A stretch of DNA of 64,000 bases from the NCBI RefSeq assembly GCF_014268585.2, contig NZ_CP077092.1:1-64000 (forward strand). The letters are read 5' to 3'. A program made the position numbers and the translations under genes. This DNA comes from Pseudomonas iranensis (GTDB lineage: Bacteria; Pseudomonadota; Gammaproteobacteria; Pseudomonadales; Pseudomonadaceae). Position 1 is the first letter of the stretch. Each line of letters opens with the position of its first letter. The notes beneath the pieces were generated by a model. It saw only the letters and a program-made list of their open reading frames with translations, searched no databases and was not told the origin of the DNA. Shown in pieces: positions 17,779-26,789 of the stretch.

Positions 17779-18924
17779 TCAGGCTGCTTCTGCTGTTGTG
17801 CCAAAGGCGCCTTGGCGCAACAACAAAAGCACCAGGCCAAACGCCCCCGCCGCCATCAGCAGTGGCAACGCATGCCCATTGATCCACTGACTGCCCGCAC
17901 CCGCCGCCAACGGCCCGACCAGACAACCGACACCCCACAACTGGGCAATATGCGCATTGGCGCGCACCAGCGCATCGTCACGGTAGCGCTCGCCAATCAG
18001 GATCAGTGACAAGGTAAACAAGCCGCCGGCACTGGCGCCGAACAGCACCCACAACGGCCAGATCAGCAGCGTGTCGAGCAACATTGGAATGGCCAGACTC
18101 GACAGCATCAACGCCACCGCGCACCCGGCGAACAGCGTGCGCCGCGACAGGTAATCGGCCAACGCGCCGATCGGTAATTGCAGCAGCGCATCGCCGACCA
18201 CCACGGTGCTGACCATGGCCAGCGCGATTTCGGCGGTGAACCCCTGTTGCAGGCAGTACACCGGCAGCAGCGTCAGAATCATCGCCTCGAACGCGGCGAA
18301 CAATGACACCGCCCAGGCAATCGCCGGCAACTCGCGGGCGAAGCCCCACAGATCACCAAAGGTCACGCTGTTGGCTTCACTGCTCGGCGCACCGCTGCGC
18401 CCCAGCAGCAGAAAGGGCGAGAGCGTGAGCAGGCCGACCCCGACCCAGAAACCGTAATCATGCTCGGTACCGAGCGCCCCCAGCAGCAACGGACCAGACA
18501 GTTGGCTCAGCGCATAGCTGCTGCCATACAGCGCCACCAAGCGCCCGCGCCACTGCTCGACCACCAATTGATTGATCCAGCTCTCGCCGAGGATGAACAC
18601 GATGGTCAGGATCACCCCGATCAGCAGGCGCAGCAGCAACCAGATCGGATAACTCGGCAGCAGCGCCAGCAGGCCGATCGACAATGCCCCGGCCCACAGG
18701 CACAGACGCATCAGGTTCGCCGTGCCGAAATACGCGGCGAGATGGCTGGAAATCTTCGCCCCCAGCAGCACGCCGATTGCCGGCATGGCTGCCATCACAC
18801 CGATGGCGAACGAGCCGTACCCCCAGCCCTCCAGGCGCAACGACACCAGCGGCATGCTGACCCCCAGGGCCAGGCCGACACTCAAGACAGACGCCAACAC
18901 GGCGAAATACGTCGCCCACCGCAT
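17779..18924 (-). CDS. MFS transporter, YcaD-like
   Basis: This 381-residue transporter has about twelve membrane helices in two sixes, with a central loop near residues 180-195. The motif ALADYLSRRTLFAG fits the conserved loop 2/8 signature (GxLaDrxGRrx). The ATG at 18924 is set by AGGAG 8 bases upstream; an in-frame start 36 bases earlier lacks one. It converges with the phospholipase D gene, with stops 33 bases apart. The substrate is unknown. Confidence 0.82.
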   Translation of the reverse strand: MRWATYFAVLASVLSVGLALGVSMPLVSLRLEGWGYGSFAIGVMAAMPAIGVLLGAKISSHLAAYFGTANLMRLCLWAGALSIGLLALLPSYPIWLLLRLLIGVILTIVFILGESWINQLVVEQWRGRLVALYGSSYALSQLSGPLLLGALGTEHDYGFWVGVGLLTLSPFLLLGRSGAPSSEANSVTFGDLWGFARELPAIAWAVSLFAAFEAMILTLLPVYCLQQGFTAEIALAMVSTVVVGDALLQLPIGALADYLSRRTLFAGCAVALMLSSLAIPMLLDTLLIWPLWVLFGASAGGLFTLSLILIGERYRDDALVRANAHIAQLWGVGCLVGPLAAGAGSQWINGHALPLLMAAGAFGLVLLLLRQGAFGTTAEAA

Positions 18925-18967
18925 GTTCCACGCTCCTGTGGATATTTTTATATGCACCACAAAATCA

Positions 18968-19135
18968 CTGTGGGAGCGAGCCCCCTGTGGCGAGGGGATT
19001 TATCCCCGTTGGGTCGCGCAGCGGCCCCAAAACCTGCAACCACGATGTACCAGGTACACCGCGTGCAATGGTTTAGCGACTGCTTCGCAGCCGAACGGGG
19101 ATAAATCCCCTCTCCACAGAGGCTCGCTCCCACAG
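18968..19135. repeat. Long imperfect inverted repeat (GCGAGGGGATTTATCCCC family)
   Basis: A 168-base element has outer arms CTGTGGGAGCGAGCC and GGCTCGCTCCCACAG and inner arms GAGGGGATTTATCCCCGTT and its complement, with about 75 bases of spacer. It combines the outer part of the REP sequence with a different core. A short relative (GAGGGGGCTTATCCCCTC) follows dut. Confidence 0.85.
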
Positions 19136-19186
19136 GGGATCTCTGTTTGGTCAGGAAGCCCGGAGTAGCGGGCTCCCGTCAGCGGC

Positions 19187-20680
19187 TTACAGCTTGATCC
19201 ACGTCGCCTTCAGCTCGGTGTACTTGTCGAAGGCATGCAGCGATTTGTCGCGACCGTTGCCCGACTGTTTGAAGCCACCGAACGGCGCGGTCATGTCGCC
19301 GCCATCGTACTGGTTGACCCACACGCTACCGGCGCGCAAGGCCTTGGCGGTCAGGTGCGCCTTGGAGATGTCCTGGGTCCACACCGCTGCGGCCAGACCA
19401 TATGGCGTGTCGTTGGCGATCTGGATGGCTTCTTCGGCACTGTCGAAAGCGATCACCGACAACACCGGGCCGAAAATCTCTTCCTGGGCAATCTTCATCG
19501 CATTGCTCACACCATCGAAAATGGTTGGCTCAACGTAAGTGCCGCCGGTCTCCTGGAGGATGCGCTTGCCGCCGGCGACCAGTTTGGCGCCATCGCTATG
19601 GCCGGATTCGATGTACGACAGCACGGTGTTCATCTGCTGGGTATCGACCAGCGCACCGACGTTGGTCGCCGGGTCCAGCGGATTGCCCGGCTTCCAGGCT
19701 TTCAGCGCCTCGATCACCATTGGCAGGAATTTGTCCTTGATCGAACGCTCGACCAGCAGACGCGAACCGGCGGTGCACACTTCGCCCTGGTTGAAGGCGA
19801 TGGCGCTGGCGGCGGATTCAGCGGCGGCCTGCAGATCCGGCGCATCGGCGAAGACGATGTTCGGGCTCTTGCCGCCGGCTTCCAGCCAGACGCGTTTCAT
19901 GTTCGATTCGCCGGCATAGACCATCAGTTGCTTGGCAATCTTGGTCGAACCGGTGAACACCAGCGTGTCGACGTCATTGTGCAGACCCAGCGCCTTGCCG
20001 ACGGTGTGGCCATAGCCCGGCAGCACGTTGAGCACGCCTTTCGGAATCCCGGCTTCAATGGCCAGCGCAGCGATACGGATGGCGGTCAGCGGCGACTTTT
20101 CCGACGGCTTGAGGATCACCGAGTTACCGGTCGACAGCGCCGGGCCGAGTTTCCAGCAGGCCATCATCAGCGGGAAGTTCCACGGCACGATAGCGCCGAC
20201 CACGCCCACCGGCTCGCGAGTCACCAGCCCCAGTTGATCATGTGGAGTCGCCGCGACTTCGTCGTAGATCTTGTCGATCGCTTCGCCGCTCCAGCTCAAC
20301 GCCTGCGCCGCACCCGGTACGTCGATGTACAGCGAATCGCTGATCGGCTTGCCCATGTCGAGGGTTTCCAGCAGCGCCAGTTCTTCGGCGTGCTGTTTCA
20401 ACAGGCTCGCGAAGCGGATCATGGTGGCTTTGCGCTTGGTCGGCGCCAGGCGCGACCAGACGCCGGAATTGAAAGTGGCGCGGGCGTTTTCCACGGCACG
20501 GTCGGCGTCGGCGGCGTCACAGCTGGCGATCTTGCCGAGCAGACGGCCATCGACCGGGCTGATGCATTCGAAGGTTTCGCCGGAGACGGCGTCGGTGTAT
20601 TCGCCATTCAGGAAGGCGCGGCCTTCGATTTTCAGATCGCGGGCGCGTTGTTCCCAGTCGGCACGAGTCAGGGTGGTCAT
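19187..20680 (-). CDS. kauB: Aldehyde dehydrogenase (guanidino-/gamma-glutamyl-aminobutyraldehyde type)
   Basis: This 497-residue NAD(P)-dependent aldehyde dehydrogenase has the motif WNFPLMMACWK, catalytic Glu in WLEAGGKSPN (about residue 268) and catalytic Cys in NQGEVCTAGSR (about 302). It is closest in pattern to the PuuC/KauB group, which oxidises aminoaldehydes from polyamine and arginine breakdown. The gene order matches PA5312 of P. aeruginosa, recalled from memory. GGAGG lies 8 bases before the ATG. It probably works with the PuuB-like oxidase at 12823 and transaminases elsewhere. Confidence 0.88.
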   Translation of the reverse strand: MTTLTRADWEQRARDLKIEGRAFLNGEYTDAVSGETFECISPVDGRLLGKIASCDAADADRAVENARATFNSGVWSRLAPTKRKATMIRFASLLKQHAEELALLETLDMGKPISDSLYIDVPGAAQALSWSGEAIDKIYDEVAATPHDQLGLVTREPVGVVGAIVPWNFPLMMACWKLGPALSTGNSVILKPSEKSPLTAIRIAALAIEAGIPKGVLNVLPGYGHTVGKALGLHNDVDTLVFTGSTKIAKQLMVYAGESNMKRVWLEAGGKSPNIVFADAPDLQAAAESAASAIAFNQGEVCTAGSRLLVERSIKDKFLPMVIEALKAWKPGNPLDPATNVGALVDTQQMNTVLSYIESGHSDGAKLVAGGKRILQETGGTYVEPTIFDGVSNAMKIAQEEIFGPVLSVIAFDSAEEAIQIANDTPYGLAAAVWTQDISKAHLTAKALRAGSVWVNQYDGGDMTAPFGGFKQSGNGRDKSLHAFDKYTELKATWIKL

Positions 20681-20916
20681 TCGGGTGTCCTCCTCTTATT
20701 GAATACGAGCACCGCAAGCGCTGCGGCGCTGTTCAAGAATTCTGCCCGGCCAGCCTGCACTTTCGGCCCGAGGCACCCGCCACCCTAAACCAGCGACCGG
20801 GTTTGTTTCAATATATTTGACATAAGCTGGCCATACGGCCTTGCGGTGTTCATTTTAATAAACATAGACTTTGGCCCATTCCAGCCAATGCGCCGTCACT
20901 AGCGGAGAAAACAACA

Positions 20917-21279
20917 ATGAACATCCAGAACGTCGTCGACATCAGCCTCGCCAGCAGCGAAGCCGAGCGCTATCGCCCGGACCCGGCGAAGGTGCTCAAG
21001 GGTGACCCTGAGCAGGCGGTGTTTCATCAATACGACAGCCCTTGTGGGCAAATGGGCGTGGGCGTGTGGGAAGGCGCGGTGGGTCAGTGGACGGTGAATT
21101 ACACCGAGCATGAGTACTGCGAGATTCTGCAGGGGGTTTCGGTATTGCGTGACAGCGATGGCAATGCCAAGACTTTGCGCGTTGGCGATCGCTTCGTGAT
21201 TCCGGCGGGGTTTCGCGGGACCTGGGAAGTGCTGGAGGCTTGCCGCAAGGTTTATGTGATCTTTGAACAGAAGGCTTGA
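20917..21279 (+). CDS. Cupin domain protein (DUF861-like)
   Basis: This 120-residue single-domain cupin has the GxWTVNYTEHEYCEILQG strand and the second motif VGDRFVIPAGFRGTWEV, as in the (S)-ureidoglycine aminohydrolase-like cupin_3 group. There is no signal peptide. CGGAG lies about 8 bases before the ATG. It is divergent from kauB with a 236-base gap and is a frequent neighbour of polyamine and arginine catabolic genes in pseudomonads. Its exact role is unknown. Confidence 0.8.
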   Translation: MNIQNVVDISLASSEAERYRPDPAKVLKGDPEQAVFHQYDSPCGQMGVGVWEGAVGQWTVNYTEHEYCEILQGVSVLRDSDGNAKTLRVGDRFVIPAGFRGTWEVLEACRKVYVIFEQKA

Positions 21280-21302
21280 GATGTTTGCTGGCTGATCGGC
21301 CC

Positions 21303-21398
21303 TTATCGCTGGCAAGCCAGCTCCCACAGGTTCTGTGCATGACACAGGTTCTGTGAAGACCGGAAATCAATGTGGGAGCTGGCTTGCCAGCGATAAGG
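21303..21398. repeat. REP doublet (GCTGGCAAGCCAGCTCCCACAG family)
   Basis: Arms TTATCGCTGGCAAGCCAGCT and its reverse complement enclose about 45 bases. Same family as 14162-14249. It lies between the cupin gene and the ribosomal protein genes, which converge here. Confidence 0.88.
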
Positions 21399-21430
21399 CC
21401 CAACCGGTCACCGCAGAATCCAAGGCAAAC

Positions 21431-21465
21431 AAAAAAGGCCCGTATCTCACGATACGGGCCTTTTT
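21431..21465. terminator. Terminator of rpmB-rpmG
   Basis: An A-run, stem GGCCCGTATC/GATACGGGCC with loop TCAC, and a T-run. It is symmetric, and lies 18 bases from the rpmG stop. Confidence 0.92.
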
Positions 21466-21483
21466 CGCAGTCAGGAAAATCAA

Positions 21484-21639
21484 TTACTTGATTTTGCCTT
21501 CCTTGTACATCACGTGCTTGCGAACAACCGGATCATATTTCTTGATCTCGATTTTGTCCGGGGTAGTACGCTTGTTCTTGTCGGTAGTGTAGAAGTGACC
21601 AGTACCGGCGCTCGAAATCAAACGAATCAATTCACGCAT
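21484..21639 (-). CDS. rpmG: 50S ribosomal protein L33
   Basis: The 51-residue product (begins [20 protein letters not shown], ends YKEGKIK) is the zinc-free form of L33, lacking the CxxC pairs. GGGAG precedes the ATG. It is the second gene of the rpmB-rpmG operon, 11 bases after the L28 stop. Confidence 0.97.
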   Translation of the reverse strand: MRELIRLISSAGTGHFYTTDKNKRTTPDKIEIKKYDPVVRKHVMYKEGKIK

Positions 21640-21650
21640 GATTAGCTCCC

Positions 21651-21884
21651 TTAAATCTTGCCATCGCGGCGAAGTTCGGCGAGCACGACAGTGATGCCAC
21701 GCTTGTCGATGATACGCATGCCTTTGGCAGATACGCGCAGACGCACAAAACGTTTCTCTTCTTCAACCCAGAAGCGGTGATGCTGCAGGTTCGGCAGGAA
21801 ACGACGACGGGTTTTGTTGTTTGCGTGGGAAATGTTATTCCCAGTCACCGGACCCTTACCGGTAACTTGACATACTCTCGACAT
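21651..21884 (-). CDS. rpmB: 50S ribosomal protein L28
   Basis: The 77-residue product begins [20 protein letters not shown], the standard L28 N-terminus, and has the conserved RRFLPNLQ and [14 protein letters not shown] segments. Length is normal. It is the first gene of the rpmB-rpmG pair. A single Cys at residue 5 shows it is the zinc-independent form. Confidence 0.97.
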   Translation of the reverse strand: MSRVCQVTGKGPVTGNNISHANNKTRRRFLPNLQHHRFWVEEEKRFVRLRVSAKGMRIIDKRGITVVLAELRRDGKI

Positions 21885-22330
21885 GCCTCAGCCCTCTAAA
21901 ACCACATGCCCAACCCGGCATGGGTTGGCCGCTTAATCTCTCAGTCATTTGGCGCCAGGCGCCGCGTTTCTTTAGAGGTCTTACCGGCTACACCTACAGT
22001 GAAGGAACCGGGCCCCTAGAAAAGAGCGCTGCTTTATACCAGAAAGACCGGGGTGCAACAACAATCGGTGTGCAATCAATCGGCAAAAGGGCGATTTTTT
22101 CCGCCGCAGACGCCTTGGACAAAGGCTGCGGCCAGTTTTGACCACTCGTCGCAGAAATCCCGCCCTACAGCCGATTCAGACTTTTCATCTGGCTGCCTAC
22201 GCTCGAAACCGCGCAAGAGTGCGCCTGAAAATGCAAAAAGGGGATAGTCATTTGCAATTCAGAGCTCTAGGGTAGGACTTTTCCAGACTGCACTTGCAGA
22301 TGGGCCTTCGATCTGTAAAGGAAACCGACC
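21885..22330. other. Intergenic region, rpmB leader and promoter of the binding-protein gene
   Basis: These 446 bases lie between divergent rpmB and the peptide-binding protein gene. I see no credible coding frame and no tRNA. Two overlapping forward frames (to 22141 and 22247) lack ribosome-binding sites and homology cues. The first about 100 bases should hold the ribosomal operon leader, and the last about 80 the promoter of the transporter gene. Confidence 0.5.
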
Positions 22331-23917
22331 ATGCGCCTCGCTGCCTTACCCCTGTTACTCGCTCCGCTGTTGCTGAGCCCCCTCGCCCAGGCCGCCGCGT
22401 TGAGCGTGTGTACCGAGGCCAGCCCCGAAGGGTTCGACGTGGTGCAGTACAACTCGCTGACCACCACCAATGCTTCGGCTGACGTACTGATGAACCGCTT
22501 GGTGGATTTCGACACCGCCAGTGGCAAGGTCATCCCGAGCCTCGCCGACAGCTGGGAAGTCAGCACCGACGGCCTCACCTATGTGTTCAAACTGCACCCG
22601 CAGGTGAAATTTCACACAACCGACTACTTCAAGCCGAGCCGCGAGCTGAGTGCCGAGGACGTCAAATTCAGCTTCGACCGCATGCTTGACCCGGCCAACC
22701 CGTGGCACAAAGTCGCCCAGAGCGGCTTCCCCCATGCGCAGTCGATGCAACTGCCGAGCCTGATCAAGAAGATCGACGCCCTCGACCCGCTGACCGTGCG
22801 CTTTACCCTCGACCATCCGGATTCGACCTTCCTCGCGACCCTGAGCATGGGCTTCGCCTCGATCTACTCCGCCGAATATGCCGACAAACTGATGAAGGCC
22901 GGCGCCACCGACAAACTCAACAGCCAGCCGATCGGCACCGGCCCGTTCGTGTTCAATCGCTTCCAGAAAGACGCGGCGATTCGCTACAAGGCCAATCCGG
23001 ACTATTTCCGTGGCAAGCCTGCCGTCGACCCGTTGATTTTCGCCATCACGCCGGACGCCAACGTGCGCCTGCAAAAGCTGCGGCGCAATGAATGCCAGAT
23101 TGTCCTGTCGCCAAAACCATTGGACGTACAGGCTGCGCTGAAGGAACCGTCGCTGAAAGTCGAAAAGACTGACGCGTTCATGACCGCTTTCGTGGGCATC
23201 AACAGCCAGCATCCGCCACTGGACAAACCGGAAGTGCGCCAGGCGATCAACCTCGCTTTCGACAAGGCCAACTACATCAAAGCCGTGTTCGAGGACACCG
23301 CCGAAGCGGCCAACGGCCCGTACCCGCCGAACACTTGGAGCTATGCCAAGAACCTGCCGGGCTATCCGCACGACGTGGCCAAGGCCAAGGCGCTGCTGGC
23401 CAAGGCCGGCTTGAAGGATGGCTTCCAGACCACAATCTGGACGCGTCCATCAGGCAGCCTGCTCAACCCGAACCCAAGTCTCGGCGCGCAGATGTTGCAG
23501 TCGGATCTGGCCGAGATCGGCATCCAGGCGGAGATCCGCGTGATCGAGTGGGGCGAACTGATTCGCCGCGCCAAGGCCGGCGAACACGACCTGCTGTTCA
23601 TGGGCTGGGCCGGTGACAACGGCGACCCAGACAACTTCCTCACTCCGCAGTTTTCCTGCGCAGCAGTGAAGTCCGGGACCAACTTCGCGCGGTACTGCAA
23701 CGCCGATCTGGACAAGCTGATCAGCGCCGGCAAGACCACCAGCGAGCAGGGCGTGCGCACCAAGCTGTATGAACAGGCACAGGCGCAGATCCAGCAGCAG
23801 GCGTTGTGGCTGCCATTGGCGCACCCGACGGCGTATGCGCTGACGCGCAAGGACATCAACGGCTATTCGGTGAGCCCGTTCGGTCGGCAAGACTATTCCA
23901 GGGTCAACCTCAAATAA
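22331..23917 (+). CDS. ABC transporter substrate-binding protein, peptide type
   Basis: This 528-residue periplasmic SBP_bac_5 protein has a signal peptide (1-22, ending AQAA). It shows the family pattern: LADSWEVSTDGLTYVFKLHP, LSAEDVKFSFDRM, QPIGTGPFVFNRF, VRQAINLAFDKANYI and DLLFMGWAGDNGDPDNF. It probably captures di- or oligopeptides for a Dpp-type permease encoded elsewhere, since no permease genes adjoin. In P. aeruginosa the gene at this position (PA5317) is one of several DppA-like proteins, from memory. AAAGGA lies about 9 bases before the ATG. Confidence 0.9.
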   Translation: MRLAALPLLLAPLLLSPLAQAAALSVCTEASPEGFDVVQYNSLTTTNASADVLMNRLVDFDTASGKVIPSLADSWEVSTDGLTYVFKLHPQVKFHTTDYFKPSRELSAEDVKFSFDRMLDPANPWHKVAQSGFPHAQSMQLPSLIKKIDALDPLTVRFTLDHPDSTFLATLSMGFASIYSAEYADKLMKAGATDKLNSQPIGTGPFVFNRFQKDAAIRYKANPDYFRGKPAVDPLIFAITPDANVRLQKLRRNECQIVLSPKPLDVQAALKEPSLKVEKTDAFMTAFVGINSQHPPLDKPEVRQAINLAFDKANYIKAVFEDTAEAANGPYPPNTWSYAKNLPGYPHDVAKAKALLAKAGLKDGFQTTIWTRPSGSLLNPNPSLGAQMLQSDLAEIGIQAEIRVIEWGELIRRAKAGEHDLLFMGWAGDNGDPDNFLTPQFSCAAVKSGTNFARYCNADLDKLISAGKTTSEQGVRTKLYEQAQAQIQQQALWLPLAHPTAYALTRKDINGYSVSPFGRQDYSRVNLK

Positions 23918-23952
23918 CCTGCCCTGCACAAAACCTGTGGATGGCATCAAAC

Positions 23953-24043
23953 CTGTGGGAGCGAGCCTGCTCGCGAAGCCGGTCTGTCAGCAAACAATGA
24001 TGCTGACTGATACAACGCCTTCGCGAGCAGGCTCGCTCCCACA
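23953..24043. repeat. REP doublet (GAGCGAGCCTGCTCGCGA family)
   Basis: Head-to-head arms CTGTGGGAGCGAGCCTGCTC and GAGCAGGCTCGCTCCCACA, between the convergent binding-protein and radC genes. Confidence 0.9.
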
Positions 24044-24066
24044 AGGTCCGGAATTGGCACCGAGAA

Positions 24067-24741
24067 CTACATCCAGCCACACTCCGCCATCGACAGCGGT
24101 TCGCCGTCTCCGACGATGAAGTGATCAAGCACTCGCACGTCAATCAGCTCCAGCGCTTTCTGCAGGCGCTTGGTCAGCAGCCGATCGGCCTGACTCGGAT
24201 CGGTGTTGCCGGACGGGTGGTTGTGACAGAGGATCACCGCTGCGGCGTTATTGGCCAGCGCGCGCTTCACCACCTCCCTAGGGTGCACGCTGGTATTGTC
24301 GATAGAGCCGCGAAACAGCGCCTCGAAATTCAGCACCTGATGCTTTGAATCGAGAAACAGGCAGCCGAACACCTCGTGCGGCTCGTGCCGCAGCATCGCC
24401 TTGAGGTAATCGCGGACGACCTGTGGGTTCTCCAGTGCCGGCTTCTGTCGTGAGCGCTCGGCCAGATGGCGCTTGCTCATTTCCTGCGCGGCTTGCAGCT
24501 GGGCGAATTTGGCCGGGCCGAGGCCCATTTGTTTGCTGAATGCGTCCTGATCGGCCTCGAGCAGCAAACGCAGGCCACCGAATTGCGTCAGCAGATGTCT
24601 GGCAAGGTCGACTGCGCTTTTTCCGGGCAATCCGGTGCGCAGAAAAATCGCCAACAGCTCAGCGTCCGAAAGACTCCCTGCGCCGTGTTCCAACAGCCTT
24701 TCCCGCGGCCGTTCCGCCGCCGGCCAATCGCGAATACTCAT
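24067..24741 (-). CDS. radC: RadC family JAB/MPN domain protein
   Basis: This 224-residue protein has an N-terminal helix-hairpin-helix-like region (about 15-85, [20 protein letters not shown]) and a C-terminal JAB1/MPN metalloprotease-like domain (about 103-224) with the JAMM zinc motif [14 protein letters not shown]. The name comes from a historical link to repair; the true function is unsettled. The ATG at 24741 follows AAGGAGG by 4 bases, so the longer frame to 24924 is rejected. It is divergent from coaBC. Confidence 0.92.
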   Translation of the reverse strand: MSIRDWPAAERPRERLLEHGAGSLSDAELLAIFLRTGLPGKSAVDLARHLLTQFGGLRLLLEADQDAFSKQMGLGPAKFAQLQAAQEMSKRHLAERSRQKPALENPQVVRDYLKAMLRHEPHEVFGCLFLDSKHQVLNFEALFRGSIDNTSVHPREVVKRALANNAAAVILCHNHPSGNTDPSQADRLLTKRLQKALELIDVRVLDHFIVGDGEPLSMAECGWM

Positions 24742-24874
24742 AGCACCTCCTTGTCTGTGGGCGCCGCTGTTCCGTAGCGGTCGCTGTGATATCGTAGCCC
24801 ATCTTTTTGGCGGTCGATTCAACCCTGGGGAGGGGCATCGCACCGCCGTCATCAACGAAATGAAAGGCAGACCT

Positions 24875-26083
24875 ATGCAGCGGCTGTATCGGAAACGCAT
24901 CGTTCTGGGCGTCGGCGGCGGCATTGCGGCCTACAAGAGCGCCGATCTGGTTCGCCGCCTGATCGACCAGGGTGCCGAAGTGCGCGTGGTCATGACCCAT
25001 GGCGGCGCCGAATTCATCACCCCGCTGACCATGCAGGCCCTGTCGGGCCACCCGGTTCACCTCGACTTGCTCGACCCTGCCGCCGAAGCCGCCATGGGCC
25101 ATATCGAGCTGGCGAAATGGGCCGATCTGGTGCTGATCGCCCCGGCCACCGCCGACCTGATCGCCCGCCTGGCCCAAGGCATTGCCAACGATCTGCTGAC
25201 CACGCTGGTGTTGGCCACCGACGCTGTGGTTGCTGTCGCGCCAGCAATGAATCAGGCGATGTGGCGCGACCCGGCGACCCAGGCCAACCTGCAACTGTTG
25301 GAGAGCCGTGGCCTGAAGACTTTCGGCCCGGCCTCGGGCAGCCAGGCCTGCGGCGACGTCGGCATGGGCCGCATGATGGAAGCCACCGATCTGGCACTGC
25401 TCGCCGCCGATTGCTTCCAGCGCCAGGCATTGACCGGCAAGCATGTGGTGATCACCGCCGGTCCGACTCAGGAAAACATCGACCCGGTGCGCTACATCAC
25501 CAACCACAGCTCGGGAAAAATGGGCTTTGCCCTCGCCGAAGCAGCCGTGGAAGCCGGCGCCCGAGTCACTTTGATCAGCGGCCCGGTGCACCTGCCGACG
25601 CCTGATCGCGTGACGCGGATCGATGTGGTCAGCGCCCGCGACATGCTCGCCGCCTGCGAATCGACCATGCCTTGCGACGTGTTCATCTCGTCGGCAGCGG
25701 TGGCGGACTACCGCCCGGAAGTAGTAGCTCCGCATAAACTCAAGAAAGATCCTACGAGCGGTGACGGCTTCGTCCTGCAAATGGTGCGCAACCCGGACAT
25801 CCTTGCCACCATCGCGACCCGTCCCGACCGTCCGTTCAGTGTCGGCTTCGCTGCCGAAACCGAACACCTGCTCGACTACGCTGCACGCAAGCTGAAGGAC
25901 AAGAATCTCGATCTGATCGTCGCCAACGACGTCGCCAACCCGAGCATCGGTTTCAACAGCGAAGAAAACGCCTGCAGCGTCATCGACCGTGAGCTGCACG
26001 CCACGGTTTTCGCCCAGACCAGCAAGAGCAAGATCGCTCGCCAACTGGTCACTTTTATCGCCGAACGTCTGAACCAGGTTTAA
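24875..26083 (+). CDS. coaBC: Phosphopantothenoylcysteine decarboxylase/synthetase
   Basis: This 402-residue bifunctional enzyme of coenzyme A synthesis. The N-terminal flavoprotein CoaC half (about 1-190) has [16 protein letters not shown], the His-containing [19 protein letters not shown] and the Cys segment [13 protein letters not shown]. The C-terminal CoaB half starts at [20 protein letters not shown] (about 195). Length matches E. coli Dfp (about 406). The ATG at 24875 is preferred to one 15 bases earlier on homology. It is followed 5 bases later by dut, a conserved pair. Confidence 0.96.
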   Translation: MQRLYRKRIVLGVGGGIAAYKSADLVRRLIDQGAEVRVVMTHGGAEFITPLTMQALSGHPVHLDLLDPAAEAAMGHIELAKWADLVLIAPATADLIARLAQGIANDLLTTLVLATDAVVAVAPAMNQAMWRDPATQANLQLLESRGLKTFGPASGSQACGDVGMGRMMEATDLALLAADCFQRQALTGKHVVITAGPTQENIDPVRYITNHSSGKMGFALAEAAVEAGARVTLISGPVHLPTPDRVTRIDVVSARDMLAACESTMPCDVFISSAAVADYRPEVVAPHKLKKDPTSGDGFVLQMVRNPDILATIATRPDRPFSVGFAAETEHLLDYAARKLKDKNLDLIVANDVANPSIGFNSEENACSVIDRELHATVFAQTSKSKIARQLVTFIAERLNQV

Positions 26084-26088
26084 TTTAC

Positions 26089-26544
26089 ATGCACGCTTTG
26101 CAAGCCAAGATCCTCGATCCACGCATCGGCACCGAATTCCCGCTGCCGCAATATGCCACTCCGGGCTCCGCCGGCCTCGACCTGCGCGCCATGCTGGAAC
26201 AGGACATCGTGATCAAACCGGGTGAAACCGTGCTGATTCCCACCGGTCTGTCGGTCTATATCGGCGACCCGAATCTCGCCGCGCTGATCCTGCCGCGCTC
26301 GGGCATGGGCCACAAACATGGCATCGTGCTGGGCAATCTGGTCGGCCTGATCGACTCCGACTACCAGGGCCCGCTGATGGTCTCCTGCTGGAACCGCGGC
26401 CAGAGCGACTTCACCATGACCGTCGGCGAACGTCTGGCGCAATTGGTGCTGGTGCCGGTGGTGCAGGCGCATTTCGAAATGGTTGAAGAGTTTGTCGAGA
26501 CCGAGCGCGGTACCGGTGGCTTTGGCCATACCGGCACCAAATAA
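26089..26544 (+). CDS. dut: dUTP diphosphatase
   Basis: This 151-residue trimeric dUTPase hydrolyses dUTP to dUMP, which keeps uracil out of DNA and supplies thymidylate synthesis. All five motifs are visible: [43 protein letters not shown] and the C-terminal [10 protein letters not shown]. It starts 5 bases after the coaBC stop. Confidence 0.97.
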   Translation: MHALQAKILDPRIGTEFPLPQYATPGSAGLDLRAMLEQDIVIKPGETVLIPTGLSVYIGDPNLAALILPRSGMGHKHGIVLGNLVGLIDSDYQGPLMVSCWNRGQSDFTMTVGERLAQLVLVPVVQAHFEMVEEFVETERGTGGFGHTGTK

Positions 26545-26558
26545 CCGGATAGAAATTA

Positions 26559-26594
26559 TTGTGGTGAGGGGGCTTATCCCCTCACCACAAAAAA
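26559..26594 (+). terminator. Terminator of coaBC-dut
   Basis: A 13-bp stem (TTGTGGTGAGGGG with CCCCTCACCACAA) is followed by an A-rich stretch; on the plus strand the T-run is missing, so termination could be weak. The stem core resembles the GAGGGGATTTATCCCC repeat family, so it may be a repeat remnant reused as a 3' hairpin. Confidence 0.55.
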
Positions 26595-26789
26595 TGCGCT
26601 ACATCGGCAACAGGTTTTAACACCGTAATTCAAGGTTTTGCCGGCCGAAAGCCACGCCAGCCGAGGCGTCATGGCCCTTTCATAGCACGAACTCTCTGTG
26701 GAAAACGCCGTCATACCCTTCAGTTTGAGCCTGCCGTCGAATCATTCGCCGGTCTGTCCCGCCCTTTTCGAGATGGAGCATGCCCACAG

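Noticed and set aside
21885..22330. Structured RNA or small gene between rpmB and the binding-protein gene
   Set aside because: No clear stem, terminator or ribosome-binding site for a small gene was found by eye.
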